DNA of 64,000 bases from Archivesica marissinica (Eukaryota; Mollusca; Bivalvia; Venerida; Vesicomyidae): the NCBI GenBank assembly GCA_014843695.1, contig CM026390.1, positions 95,434,804 to 95,498,803 of the forward strand. Reading direction: 5' to 3'. Below, one piece after another: positions 27,420 through 38,769 of this stretch (positions are counted from its first letter, which is position 1; each line of letters begins with the position of its first letter). The notes beneath the pieces are model-generated. The model was not told the origin of the DNA. It worked only from the letters and a program-made list of their open reading frames with translations, and did no database searches. Position numbers and translations under genes: made by a program.

Positions 27420-27620
27420 CTCTTCCATAAGCGGTCCTATATCTAGCTGCAACATTACTTCATCCATCAATGCAGTCAGCGTGTCAGTATCCAAACCACA
27501 GAACTGCTCACTTAGGAGTTCAGCGTTCACCACTGTCTCGTCTTTTATCTTTATCACTTCTGCAAGTTGAATGCTGTTGCAAATCCAATCCAAGTAGTCT
27601 GACTGCGCTGCCGATAGAAG
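27420..27620 (-). CDS. e25, ABCA core exon with the ancestral cysteine pair (phase 0-0)
   Basis: 67 codons between TGTGTAG and GTTGGT. Cysteines are 26 residues apart (WICNS...SEQFCGLD). The second matches the SE-x-CGL motif of ABCA1. It is a type-1 exon by phase and content, so it is the likely founder or closest relative of the amplified type-1 exons. Confidence 0.9.
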
Positions 27621-27882
27621 CTACACAGGAAAATAAACCAAAATGTATTACTAGTGGAAAAATAGCCTGGGTGTTAGTCTGTCGATTTTTCACTGTTTAA
27701 CTTCTGGCAAAATGACATTTGTTGATATGATCAGAAACTCAATACGACCCAATTAATAGGCCCAATTAATAGTCTCGGTGTTAAAATATATTTATTTCAC
27801 TGACCAGGCAAAATATATCGAAGCCTGTTCCCAGGCTAGTGGAAATAATGCTTTTATACAAGACAGTCTGATTTCATGTACA

Positions 27883-28064
27883 TACAGTCAAACCTGTGTT
27901 AGTGGTCACATCCATTAAGCAGCCAACCTGTATTAAGTAGTCAGTTTCCAGATTCCCAATCGGTTATTTTATTATATATTTGACCTCTATTAAGCAGCCA
28001 CCTGTGCTAAGCAGCCACTTTCTCTGACTCCCTTGGCTGGCTGCTTAACACAGGTTTGACTGTA
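27883..28064. mobile_element. MITE family A (TACAGTCAAACCTG ends)
   Basis: Terminal inverted repeats TACAGTCAAACCTGTGTTAG and its reverse complement, with TA at the ends. Inside, ATTAAGCAGCCA motifs repeat. Non-coding. Consistent with a Tc1/mariner or pogo-type non-autonomous element. Confidence 0.8.
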
Positions 28065-28157
28065 TACTAATTAGTCTGATTTCATGTACATATAATAATT
28101 ATTCATACTTAACACATACTTAATTCAAATTTAAATAGGTAACAAATATGTCTTTAA

Positions 28158-28226
28158 ATGTAGTTCAGTGGTTAAAACGTTGGCTTGGTAATCCAGGGAT
28201 CGCAGGTTCGATCCCACATCTGACCC
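28158..28226 (+). mobile_element. SINE family 1 tRNA-like head only
   Basis: GTAGTTCAGTGGTTAAAACG, then GGGATCGCAGGTTCGATCCC. The copy stops at TCTGACCC, where the next tandem array starts. Confidence 0.75.
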
Positions 28227-28674
28227 ATGAGATAAGTGATCCACTCAGCATTGTGTGTTATATTCATCAGAGATAAAACATGTACAACATAATCCACTCA
28301 GCATTGTGTTATATCCATTAGAGATAAAACATGTAAAACATAATCCACTCAGCATTGTGTTATATCCATTAGAGATAAAACATGTACAACATAATCCACT
28401 CAGCATTGTGTTATATCCACCAGATATGTACAACATAATCCACTCAGCATTGTGTTATATCCATTAGAGATAAAACATGTAAAACATAATCCACTCAGCA
28501 TTGTGTTATATCCACCAGATATGTACAACATAATCCACTCACCAGTGTGCTATATCCACCAGATATGTACAACATAATCCACTCAGCATTGTGTTATATC
28601 CACCAGATATGTACAACATAATCCACTCAGCATTGTGTTATATCCACCAGATATGTACAACATAATCCACTCAC
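28227..28674. repeat. Tandem repeat, 44/51-bp units, touching the e24 splice donor
   Basis: Units start AATCCACTCAGCATTGTGTT and continue with ATATCCACCAGATATGTACA (44 bp) or a 51-bp variant. The last unit runs to the exon edge, so AATCCACTCAC is at once repeat and donor. Confidence 0.94.
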
Positions 28675-28793
28675 CACTTCAATGTTGATACTGCCATCTA
28701 TGATTGCATCTGTAACATTCTCCGGAAGTTCCAGACTATTAATCATATAGTCTCGCAGATAAGCTGTGTCCTTCACAAAATCCTTGACCTTAA
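28675..28793 (-). CDS. e24, cassette 6 exon type 4 (phase 1-0), start of conserved ABCA core
   Basis: 119 bp between ATTTAG and GTGAGT. It encodes VKDFVKDTAYLRDYMINSL and LELPENVTDAIIDGSINIEV. This matches the ABCA ectodomain pattern L-x-LP-x-xV-x-D-x-(I/L) known from ABCA1. The GTGAGTGGATT donor shares its core with every unit of the adjacent array. Confidence 0.9.
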
Positions 28794-28869
28794 CTAAATA
28801 TACAATATTTTATGAAATTAAGCACTCATTTACAGTTACACAATATATGACAGAATAAGATGATACTTA

Positions 28870-30004
28870 TATTTATATCCAACAGCTGTAGTTATATCCT
28901 ACAGCTCTGTATTTATATCCTACAGCTGTATTTATATCCTACAGCTGTATTTATATCCTACAGCTGTATTTATATCCCACAGCTGTATTTATATCCTACA
29001 GCTGTATTTATATCCTACAGCTGTATTTATATCCCACAGCTGTATTTATATCCTACAGCTCTATATTTATATCCTACAGCTGTATTTATATCCTACAGCT
29101 GTATTTATATCCTACAGCTGTATTTATATCCTACAGCTCTATATTTATATCCTACAGCTGTATTTATATCATACAGCTGTATTTATATCCTACAGCTCTG
29201 TATTTATATCATACAGCTGTATTTATATCATACAGCTGTATTTATATCCTACAGCTGTATTTATATCCTACAGCTGTATTTATATCCTACAGCTCTGTAT
29301 TTATATCCTACAGCTGTATTTATATCATACAGCTGTATTTATATCCTACAGCTGTATTTATATCCTACAGCTCTGTATTTATATCCTACAGCTGTATTTA
29401 TATCCTACAGCTGTATTTATATCCTACAGCTCTGTATTTATATCCTACAGCTGTATTTATATCCTACAGCTGTATTTATATCCTACAGCTCTGTATTTAT
29501 ATCATACAGCTGTATTTATATCCTACAGCTGTATTTATATCATACAGCTGTATTTATATCCTACAGCTGTATTTATATCCTACAGCTCTGTATTTATATC
29601 CTACAGCTCTGTATTTATATCCTACAGCTGTATTTATATCCTACAGCTGTATTTATATCCTACAGCTCTGTATTTATATCCTACAGCTCTGTATTTATAT
29701 CCTACAGCTGTATTTATATCCTACAGCTCTGTATTTATATCCCACAGCTGTATTTATATCCAACAGCTGTATTTATATCCTACAGCTGTATTTATATCCT
29801 ACAGCTGTATTTATATCCTACAGCTGTATTTATATCCTACAGCTCTGTATTTATATCCTACAGCTCTGTATTTATATCCAACTGATGTATTTATATCCTA
29901 CAGCTGTATTTATATCCTACAGCTGTATTTATATCCAACAGCTGTATTTATATCCTACAGCTGTATTTATATCCTACAGCTGTATTTATATCCTACAGCT
30001 GTAT
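28870..30004. repeat. Tandem repeat, 19/21-bp unit, about 57 copies
   Basis: CTGTATTTATATCCTACAG with a 21-bp variant (extra CT). The unit has CTGTA...TACAG inverted ends. The long frame on the plus strand is a repeat artefact. A few units continue after the SINE at 30229-30260. Confidence 0.96.
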
Positions 30005-30228
30005 TTTGTGTGTTTTACGTTTATTTATCGTCGCTACCGGTTGCCCATATGAGATTAGTCATCTTAGATTTTGGAGGATAGTGCAATGATACAGACAGAG
30101 ACCGATTCCAGAGTCTCCTCTGGTTCTTTTACGTGCACAGTGTAAAGCACCGACACGAGACCTCAGTTTAACGTCCCATCTGAAAGACTGTTAATTTTAT
30201 TAGGATCAGACGGGGGATCGAACCTGTT
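30005..30228 (-). mobile_element. SINE family 1 copy inserted in the 19-bp array
   Basis: Minus strand, from TGTGTTTTACGTTTATTTAT to GGGGGATCGAACCTG, lacking the start of the tRNA-like head. Array units lie on both sides. Confidence 0.88.
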
Positions 30229-30395
30229 TACATACTACAGCTGTATTTATATCCTACAGCGTACAAAATTAAATAAAGCTCACCATAGTCTGAATCTAAC
30301 ATAATTAATATCCAAAACAATTCAGAAGATAATATCACATTTAGATCTTTACAAATACTATGTGCTTCATATCAATACATGGTTTACCATATGCC

Positions 30396-30668
30396 ACGAG
30401 GGCCTCCGTCATCACAGAGGCTCGAGTGTTTACGGTCGTTGACTTCAAATCACTTGACACTCAAGGCTGTGGGTCCAAATCCCATTGAGGGTATCACATT
30501 ATTTTAAGCATGGAAGCTATCCAGCTAGCGGAAGGTATCTATATCCGTGCATAAAATACTGCTTGGGAGCATCTTCCTCCACCAATAATAACTGGAGAGT
30601 CGCCATGTAACCTAAGATGTTGGTGCACCGTTAAACTACAAGTACTAACAAAGAAACAAGCAGACAAA
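30396..30668 (+). mobile_element. SINE family 4 copy ending at the e23 donor
   Basis: Shares GGTCGTTGACTTCAAA, a box B-like GGTCCAAATCCC and the tail ACAAAGAAACAAGCAGAC with the copy at 37212. Its 3' end meets the first coding base of e23. Confidence 0.75.
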
Positions 30669-30669
30669 C

Positions 30670-30803
30670 CATTTGCCATGAACACTGTCCTTAATGACGA
30701 GACTGCCAATATGCCATTAGCTATCAGCTTAATATCATCCAGAACTGCGTTCGTCATGTTGCTATCATCCAGGGTCTTAAAGTCGTCCAACAATGTATTC
30801 AAG
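30670..30803 (-). CDS. e23, cassette 6 exon type 3 (phase 2-1)
   Basis: 134 bp between GTTTAG and GTTTGT. It encodes LNTLLDDFKTLDDSNMTNAV and ILAVSSLRTVFMAN. The donor and the first intron bases match the 3' tail of a family-4 SINE lying directly downstream. Confidence 0.86.
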
Positions 30804-31024
30804 CTAAACAATAAATACAAATTATTTATTTTAGTGGTAGCATTACATGATTTTCAGTATTTCTATTATATCAAAATGATGCATACGCTCGTAAGAAATA
30901 GTCTATAGTTGTTGAACATGCCGCCGTATGCCATTTCTAATAGGGTTCACAATGGAATGTAATGTTATACTTTGCCTCAGATTATATTCTTTATGGATAG
31001 CTATAGCATCATAGCTTGTCTACA

Positions 31025-31272
31025 TGTCCGATTAGCGCAGTTGTTAGCATGCTCGCTTCTCACCAATGCAACCCGTGTTCGATCCTCGGACCGGGAAGTA
31101 TGTGAGATGGTACGGTGGTCACCAGATCGGACAGATGAGTTTTTTCCGTGTACTCCGGTTTCCTCCCACACGAATGACCACATTTACGCTTTCATCCGAG
31201 ACAACGAGAGTGATTAATATAAGTTGTTAGAACTTGCTTCGCAATCGTTGTAAAATAAATAAAGTTTAACCT
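31025..31272 (+). mobile_element. SINE family 2 copy, full length
   Basis: Head GTCCGATTAGCGCAGTTGTT, box B GTTCGATCC, body CTCCGGTTTCCTCCCAC, tail AAATAAATAAAGTTTAA. It ends about 62 bases from the e22 donor. Confidence 0.92.
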
Positions 31273-31334
31273 TTAAACCCTACATATATGTACACAAATA
31301 TTACTACAGCATTGATCATGAATTCATATATTAC

Positions 31335-31552
31335 TTTTCTAGGATTGCATCCGTGCCATTGTCCACCAACACTTGTTGAATGGTGCTCAGCAACTCCTTA
31401 TCTTCTGCCAGTGTGGATATGTTGACTGCACCAAGTATATCCATGAGGCGGGTCAGTGTCGACAGTCCTTCTATGTTACCAATTAGAGCTGATAAGTCAG
31501 TGGAGATCATTTCCCAGAATACCATAGAATCGTACTCATCCAAACTTTGAAG
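31335..31552 (-). CDS. e22, cassette 6 exon type 2 (phase 0-2)
   Basis: 218 bp between GATTAG and GTAATA. It encodes LQSLDEYDSMVFWEMISTDL, then helices around LSALIGNIEGL and LTRLMDILGAV, sequons NIS and NGT, and ends AILEN across the junction. Confidence 0.9.
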
Positions 31553-31609
31553 CTAATCGAAAATATTTGTTGGATATAAGAACAGAGCCATGAATAGACT
31601 ATTCATCTT

Positions 31610-31910
31610 TTATTTATTTTTTTATTATTTATTTTTAGACTATTCCTTGTACAGAGATATGCATGCAGAGACTATTGATGTAAATGATGCAGGTATCAAC
31701 ATAGCTTTCACTATATTATTATTTATTTCTACACTATTCCTTGTACATGTACAGAGATATGCATGCAGAGACTATTGATGTAAATGATGCAGGTATCAAC
31801 ATAGCTTTCACTATATTATTATTTATTTCTACACTATTCATTGTACAGAGATATGCATGCAGAGACTATTGATGTAAATGATGCAGGTATCAACATAGCT
31901 TTCACCAATG
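31610..31910. repeat. Tandem repeat, about 100-bp unit, 3 copies
   Basis: Units hold CAGAGATATGCATGCAGAG, GTAAATGATGCAGGTATC and TATTATTTATTTCTACAC. Confidence 0.88.
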
Positions 31911-32226
31911 CTCATAATTTATAAAATTATGTCGAGTACATTTTGAGTGAAATATCAACATAACCTTAAAATTTTAACTGCTACCTTCTGAACTGATTTT
32001 ATAAAAATAGATACATGTAAAATATGGTCGACCTGAATGATGTAATGTCTGAATGCATCTTATACATGAACAAACAAACACAGCGTTACAAATTTCAGTT
32101 TGCTAATCCGTCTTGAATAAAGAGATGAGCAACAGCATGAAGAGCTAAGACCAACACATGTCGCTTGACCCACAGAAACAATAAATTATACACTATTTAT
32201 AGATAATTTGTTTGCTACATTGGAAA

Positions 32227-32962
32227 AATAGTGAAACATATGAATAGCATTTGAGATGGTACGGTGGTCGCCAGATCAGACAGGTGGGTTTTCTCCAGGT
32301 ACTCCGGTTTCCTCCCACACCAATAACACATATACGCTTTCATCCACGCCAACGAAAGTGATTAATATAAGTTGTTAAAACTTTCTTTGCAATCGTTATA
32401 AAATAAATAAAGTTTAAGTCGTTAAATAGATAATTTGTTTGCTACATTGGAAAATAGTGAAACGTATGAATAGCATTTGAGATGGTACGGTGGTCGCCAG
32501 ATCAGACAGGTGGGTTTTCTCCAGGTACTCCGGTTTCCTCCCACACCAATAACACATATACGCTTTCATCCACGCCAACGAAAGTGATTAATATAAGTTG
32601 TTAAAACTTTCTTTGCAATCGTTATAAAATAAATAAAGTTTAAGTCGTTAAATAGATAATTTGTTTGCTACATTGGAAAATAGTGAAACGTATGAATAGC
32701 ATTTGAGATGGTACGGTGGTCGCCAGATCAGACAGGTGGGTTTTCTCCAGGTACTCCGGTTTCCTCCCACACCAATAACACATATACGCTTTCATCCACG
32801 CCAACGAAAGTGATTAATATAAGTTGTTAAAACTTTCTTTGCAATCGTTATAAAATAAATAAAGTTTAAGTCGTTAAATAGATAATTTGTTTGCTACATT
32901 GGAAAATAGTGAAACGTATGAATAGCATTTGAGATGGTACGGTGGTCGCCAGATAGTGAAAC
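32227..32962. repeat. Tandem array of a truncated SINE, 227-bp unit
   Basis: A 5'-truncated family-2 SINE plus flank (GTTTGCTACATTGG, GTGAAACGTATGAATAGC) is repeated three times and part of a fourth. GAGATGGTACGGTGGTCGCC recurs at 227-base spacing. It ends close to the e21 donor. Confidence 0.93.
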
Positions 32963-33016
32963 GTATGAATAGCTGTGTAGTTGTGTAGAGAAAACTAAAT
33001 AAATAAACATACAAAC

Positions 33017-33175
33017 CTCCTGTAATATGTTTGCATATTCCATAAGGTTGTTAGCAACCTCCGCAGCAAGTGCTTTATCTTCTCCACATAGAGTAGCATT
33101 GAGGTTCGGGTCAAGCATACCAAGGTCACCAGTTGAACACAATTTTTCAATGATCTCCTCACTTGTACTGTTCTC
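33017..33175 (-). CDS. e21, cassette 6 exon type 1 (phase 0-0)
   Basis: 53 codons between TTGTAG and GTTTGT. The type-1 cysteine pair is closer here (16 residues, LC...TLC) with NAT between. A compact version of the unit. A SINE-derived tandem array ends about 60 bases past the donor. Confidence 0.87.
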
Positions 33176-33337
33176 CTACAATAAACATTATCTATCATTA
33201 TCCGTGGAGGCTAGAGATACAAGCTGTACACACCATACCCATGTGCATGTGCACTGATACACAGCATAGTGAAAAGAAATGACAATTATATATATATTTA
33301 GTGTCATATTTTTAATACCGAACTTTACTATAATAGC

Positions 33338-33838
33338 TTTAAAGCGACACTATATCGGTGAAAATGCAAATGTCTGCAGAATGTAATTTGCTATTATATG
33401 GTAATATTTTTTCGAAATAATTGCCTCATAAACTTAGTATTTCAACAAATAAACAAACGTCCTATATGCGGTTTGTTGACATAATAATAGAAAATAATGA
33501 CATTCATGCGAAATACAATGCCTTTATCCTGAATAACATGAGATATGGTACATATTTACAGTGATATCTCACATTTGTGCTTAATCTTAGTTAAATTATC
33601 TCTAAACAAAAGTATCGCATGTTTAGTTATTGACTCTAATGACAAGCAATTCACGAGCGTGGATGTCCGTTATATGAAATCCTACTTTCACTTTTGAAAG
33701 ATTGTATATGACAAAAACACTGTTTATTGACTCAATGTTAGTGTTCGAATGTATTCGGAAGAATTTGTAGTAGCAATGCATTCATACGTTAAAAAAATGC
33801 ATTTTATTTCCTTTTTGGCGATGTAATGTCGCCTTAAA
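33338..33838. mobile_element. MITE-like element, TTTAAAGCGACA ends
   Basis: Begins TTTAAAGCGACACTATAT and ends GATGTAATGTCGCCTTAAA, an imperfect inverted repeat. A diverged relative lies at 51586-52047. Non-coding. Confidence 0.65.
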
Positions 33839-33931
33839 TGTGTCCCTTAATATTCAGTTTACATCATAGCCGAGTGTCCATACCCCAGTCAATTGATTAA
33901 ATTTGATAGACGACTGAATATCTATTAACTA

Positions 33932-34094
33932 TACAGTCAAACCTGTATTAGTGGTCACCTGTATTAAGCAATCAGTTTTCAAATTCCCAATATGCTGGTT
34001 TACTATACAATTGACCTCTATTAAGCAGCCATCTGTATTAAGCAGCCACTATCTGTGATTCCCTTGGCTGGCTGCTTAAGACAGGTTTAACTAT
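33932..34094. mobile_element. MITE family A copy
   Basis: TACAGTCAAACCTGTATTAG to ACAGGTTTAACTATA, with internal AAGCAGCCA motifs. Confidence 0.8.
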
Positions 34095-34195
34095 ACTGCC
34101 CAATTTCATGAACTGAGATCAGAGTAAACAGAGAATTTGCAACAACATTGTACTTGATATAACATTAGACATAGACTATTTAATAATCCCCTTAC

Positions 34196-34323
34196 AGCAT
34201 TCTGTAGGTACGACATATTCACTGCAGACAGTAATGAGTCCATGTTAGATGACAGAGTATCTTGTAAGAAGGATGAGATGTCTGTTAGATTCATTTCTAA
34301 TCTTTCTTGGAGCTCTTTCACCG
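34196..34323 (-). CDS. e20, cassette 5 exon type 4 (phase 1-0)
   Basis: 128 bp between TTTTTCAG and GTAAGG. It encodes VKELQERLEMNLTDISSFLQ and MDSLLSAVNMSYLQNA. It resembles e24 (VKDF...LRDYM...), supporting a common origin of type-4 exons. Confidence 0.88.
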
Positions 34324-34555
34324 CTGAAAAACAAACATTTATGATAATATTTATACAAATTATGTTTAATAATATTTTATTGCATTTTTTTCATACATTA
34401 CATTACAATTATACAGACAATGAAATACGTGGAAAACAATATGAAATGATTAATTATTATTGCTGCATACGATTCAAATCTGGAAAATAAAATGAGTTGG
34501 GCTACAAGTTAAGTTATGACAACATTATTTACAGCTCTCCTCATACAGTTAGGGG

Positions 34556-34804
34556 TTGTCCGATTAGCGCAGTGGTTAGCATGCAGGCTTCTCATCAATG
34601 CAACCTGGCTTCGATCCTCGGACCGGGAAGTATGTGAGATGGTATGGTGGTCGCCAGATCGGACAGGTGGGATTTTTCCGGGTACTCCGGTTTCCTCCCA
34701 CACGAATGACCACATTTACGCTTTCACCCGCGCCAACGAGAATGATTAATATAAGTTGTTAGAACTTGCTTCGCAATCGTTGTAAAATAAATAAAGTTTA
34801 AACT
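34556..34804 (+). mobile_element. SINE family 2 copy, full length
   Basis: Head GTCCGATTAGCGCAGTGG, box B-like CTTCGATCC, body GGGTACTCCGGTTTCCTCCC, tail AAATAAATAAAGTTTAA. Confidence 0.92.
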
Positions 34805-34929
34805 AAGTTATTTGTTAGACAGTTCAGATTGTTGCAGAATCGAGGAAGCTATAATGGCAAATATAGCTGCTGTAATATTATGCCAATTCTACATACACCC
34901 TTCACACAAGGTGGATTCAACTTGAATTT

Positions 34930-36410
34930 GAATGCAGCTTGGTACATATATCTGGAATGCAGCATGGTACATATATCTGGAATGCAGCTTGGTACATATA
35001 TCTGGAATGCAGCTTGGTACATATATCTGGAATGCAGCTTGGTACATATATCTGGAATGCAGCTTGGTACATATATCTGGAATGCAGCTTGGTACATATA
35101 TCTGGAATGCAGCTTGGTACATATATCTGGAATGCAGCTTGGTACATATATCTGGAATGCAGCTTGGTACATATATCTGGAATGTAGCTTGGTACATATA
35201 TCTGGAATGCAGCTTGGTACATATATCTGGAATGCAGCTTGGTACATATATCTGGAATGCAGCTTGGTACATATATCTGGAATGCAGCTTGGTACATATA
35301 TCTGGAATGCAGCTTGGTACATATATCTGGAATGCAGCTTGGTACATATATCTGGAATGCAGCTTGGTACATATATCTGGAATGTAGCTTGGTACATATA
35401 TCTGGAATGCAGCTTGGTACATATATCTGGAATGCAGCTTGGTACATATATCTGGAATGCAGCTTGGTACATATATCTGGAATGCAGCTTGGTACATATA
35501 TCTGGAATGCAGCTTGGTACATATATCTGGAATGTAGCTTGGTACATATATCTGGAATGTAGCTTGGTACATATATCTGGAATGCAGCTTGGTACATATA
35601 TCTGGAATGCAGCTTGGTACATATATCTGGAATGCAGCTTGGTACATATATCTGGAATGCAGCTTGGTACATATATCTGGAATGCAGCTTGGTACATATA
35701 TCTGGAATGCAGCTTGGTACATATATCTGGAATGCAGCTTGGTACATATATCTGGAATGCAGCTTGGTACATATATCTGGAATGCAGCTTGGTACATATA
35801 TCTGGAATGTAGCTTGGTACATATATCTGGAATGTAGCTTGGTACATATATCTGGAATGTAGCTTGGTACATATATCTGGAATGCAGCTTGGTACATATA
35901 TCTGGAATGCAGCTTGGTACATATATCTGGAATGCAGCTTAGTACATATATCTGGAATGCAGCTTAGTACATATATCTGGAATGTAGCTTGGTACATATA
36001 TCTGGAATGTAGCTTGGTACATATATCTGGAATGCAGCTTGGTACATATATCTGGAATGCAGCTTGGTACATATATCTGGAATGCAGCTTGGTACATATA
36101 TCTGGAATGCAGCTTAGTACATATATCTGGAATGTAGCTTGGTACATATATCTGGAATGTAGCTTGGTACATATATCTGGAATGCAGCTTGGTACATATA
36201 TCTGGAATGCAGCTTGGTACATATATCTGGAATGCAGCTTGGTACATATATCTGGAATGCAGCTTGGTACATATATCTGGAATGCAGCTTGGTACATATA
36301 TCTGGAATGCAGCTTGGTACATATATCTGGAATGTAGCTTGGTACATATATCTGGAATGCAGCTTGGTACATATATCTGGAATGCAGCTTGGTACATATA
36401 TCTGGAATCA
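34930..36410. repeat. Minisatellite, 25-bp unit, about 59 copies
   Basis: Very uniform AATGCAGCTTGGTACATATA plus TCTGG; the main variant is GTAGC for GCAGC. All large frames over it, on both strands, are artefacts because the unit has no stop in several frames. Confidence 0.97.
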
Positions 36411-36553
36411 ACTGTTTCAACATCCATCTATCATACTCACATCTATTTCATAAACACACACACACACCAATGATCCTTCTATAAAATCTTAAAACGTGCA
36501 GGACAGGAACACCCACATGACCGAACAGGAGGACACAAATGCTCCCTGGTCAA

Positions 36554-36772
36554 TATTATGAAGTCGTTTCAGGTGTGAAAGGTCCGGAGTTCGAGCCCCG
36601 CTGGAGCCGTTACGATTGTGCCCTTAGGCAAGGCATTTAAATTCCACGTTGCCTCTTCTCTCTCCCACATGGCGATGAATTCCATCAGGAATGAGGTCTC
36701 GAGAGTGATTAATATAAGTTGTAAGAACTTGTTTCGCAATCGAGCTAAAATAAATTTATATAAACTATGAAA
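36554..36772 (+). mobile_element. SINE family 3 copy
   Basis: Starts GAAGTCGTTTCAGGTGTGAA with box B GAGTTCGAGCCCC, body CCCTTAGGCAAGGCATTT, tail CGAGCTAAAATAAATTTA. The extreme 5' end is lost. Confidence 0.85.
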
Positions 36773-36934
36773 ATCCAATAAGGGGCTTGGGACTACACTT
36801 GCAGTGCATACTAGCTTTATTTCTGTTTGTGTTTGGTGTTTAAAGTCTGGAAGCACATAGGTAGCGGGCATTAATGGCATAAACATCAGGTAATGTCTGT
36901 TCGAAATGATACGCACACATATCCAGAATCTTAC

Positions 36935-37074
36935 CCTGTTCTTGTTGATTGTAAATCTGGAGCATTGTGTCAATGATCGCTGAGGAATCGTTAGTCCTCA
37001 GCAACTGAGAGAGCACAGCCTGCAGCTCCTTGTCCTGCAGTAATGCGAGCACATCTGAACCAGTGCTGAATAAC
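36935..37074 (-). CDS. e19, cassette 5 exon type 3 (phase 2-1)
   Basis: 140 bp between TTTCAG and GTAAGA. It encodes LFSTGSDVLALLQDKELQAV, LSQLLRTNDSSAIIDTML and ends QQEQ. The frame runs on past the donor, but only GTAAGA gives the phase that e20 needs (Ala codon). Confidence 0.88.
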
Positions 37075-37211
37075 CTGAAATCAAATCAAAACTATAAATA
37101 TTTTCATTCAATTTGAGATGTCGTCAATATTCAAATTCTTCGATTGTATAACATATAATTTCATGCATTATTTACCAACATGTTTATAATATTACTATGC
37201 CTACTAGATAC

Positions 37212-37495
37212 ACAGTGGGGTCTCCATGGCCGAGTGGTCGTTGACTTCAAAGCACCGTTCACCCTCACCGTTGTACGTTCGAATCCCACTGGTGATATTA
37301 CATTGTTTCAAATGAGGAATTCAGCTTATTTGTGGATTGTCGATCATTCTACCCATGTACGCGTCGATGCCTGAAATACTGCTCAGAAGGACATATTGGG
37401 GTCTTCCTTAAGCAATAATAGCAGAATAGTGGCTATATAACCCAAGTTGTTGATGTGAAATTATATCCCCCAGGAAACTAAGAAACAAACAGACA
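37212..37495 (+). mobile_element. SINE family 4 copy
   Basis: Head CATGGCCGAGTGGTCGTTGA, box B-like CGTTCGAATCCC, later AGCAATAATAGC and the tail ACTAAGAAACAAACAGAC. Confidence 0.75.
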
Positions 37496-37504
37496 TAGCA
37501 GTGA

Positions 37505-38700
37505 TAATCCCCTAAATTATGCCGTGTTACCCATGGGATGTGTCTGAACTATGCCATGTTTCCCATGGGATGTGTCTGAACTATGCCATGTTTCCCATGG
37601 GATGTGTCTGAACTATGCCATGTTTTCCATGGGCTGTGTCTGAACTATGCCATGTTACCCATGGGATGTGTCTGAACTATGCCATGTTTTCCATGGGCTG
37701 TGTCTGAACTATGCCATGTTTTCCATGGGCTGTGTCTGAATTATGCCATGTTTTCCATGGGATGTGTCTGAACTATGCCATGTTTTCCATGGGCTGTGTC
37801 TGAACTATGCCATGTTTTCCATGGGCTGGGTCTGAACTATGCCATGTTTACCATGGGCTGGGTCTGAACTATGCCATGTTTTCCATGGGCTGTGTCTGAA
37901 CTATGCCATGTTTTCCATGGGATGTGTCTGAACTATGCCATGTTTTCCATGGGCTGTGTCTGAACTATGCCATGTTTTCCATGGACTGGATCTGAACTAT
38001 GCCATGTTTTCCATGGGATGTGTCTGAACTATGTCATGTTTCCCATGGGCTGTGTCTGAACTATGTCATGTTTTCCATGGGCTGTGTCTGAACTATGCCA
38101 TGTTTCCCATGGGATGTGTCTGAACTATGCCATGTTTCCCATGGGATGTGTCTGAACTATGCCATGTTTTCCATGGGCTGTGTCTGAACTATGCCATGTT
38201 TTCCATGGGCTGTGTCTGAATTATGCCATGTTTTCCATGGGATGTGTCTGAACTATGCCATGTTTTCCATGGGCTGTGTCTGAACTATGCCATGTTTTCC
38301 ATGGGCTGGGTCTGAACTATGCCATGTTTACCATGGGCTGGGTCTGAACTATGCCATGTTTTCCATGGGCTGTGTCTGAACTATGCCATGTTTTCCATGG
38401 GATGTGTCTGAACTATGCCATGTTTTCCATGGGCTGTGTCTGAACTATGCCATGTTTTCCATGGACTGGATCTGAACTATGCCATGTTTTCCATGGGATG
38501 TGTCTGAACTATGTCATGTTTCCCATGGGCTGTGTCTGAACTATGTCATGTTTTCCATGGGCTGTGTCTGAACTATGCCATGTTTCCCATGGGATGTGTC
38601 TGAACTATGCCATGTTTCCCATGGGATGTGTCTGAACTATGTCATGTTTTCCATGGGCTGTGTCTGAACTATGTCATGTTACCCATGGGCTGTGTCTGAA
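37505..38700. repeat. Minisatellite, 32-bp unit, about 37 copies
   Basis: CTGAACTATGCCATGTTTTC then CATGGGCTGTGT. A block of 15 units (480 bp) is duplicated, seen from CTGAATTATGCC at 37737 and 38217. It ends about 70 bases from the e18 donor. Confidence 0.96.
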
Positions 38701-38769
38701 CTGATTCAGTTTGGGAATAGCTGAGTGTGGCTAGTACCTGTGTGCCACTAATGTCTTTAAATAGCTTAC

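Noticed and set aside
28860..29885. Open frame of 341 codons rich in Tyr, Ile and Leu
   Set aside because: It follows the 19/21-bp array and is interrupted by no unique sequence. No domain is seen.
34849..36423. Open frame of 524 codons on the minus strand and several on the plus strand
   Set aside because: All come from the 25-bp repeat, which is open in several frames on both strands. There is no unique coding part or splice context.
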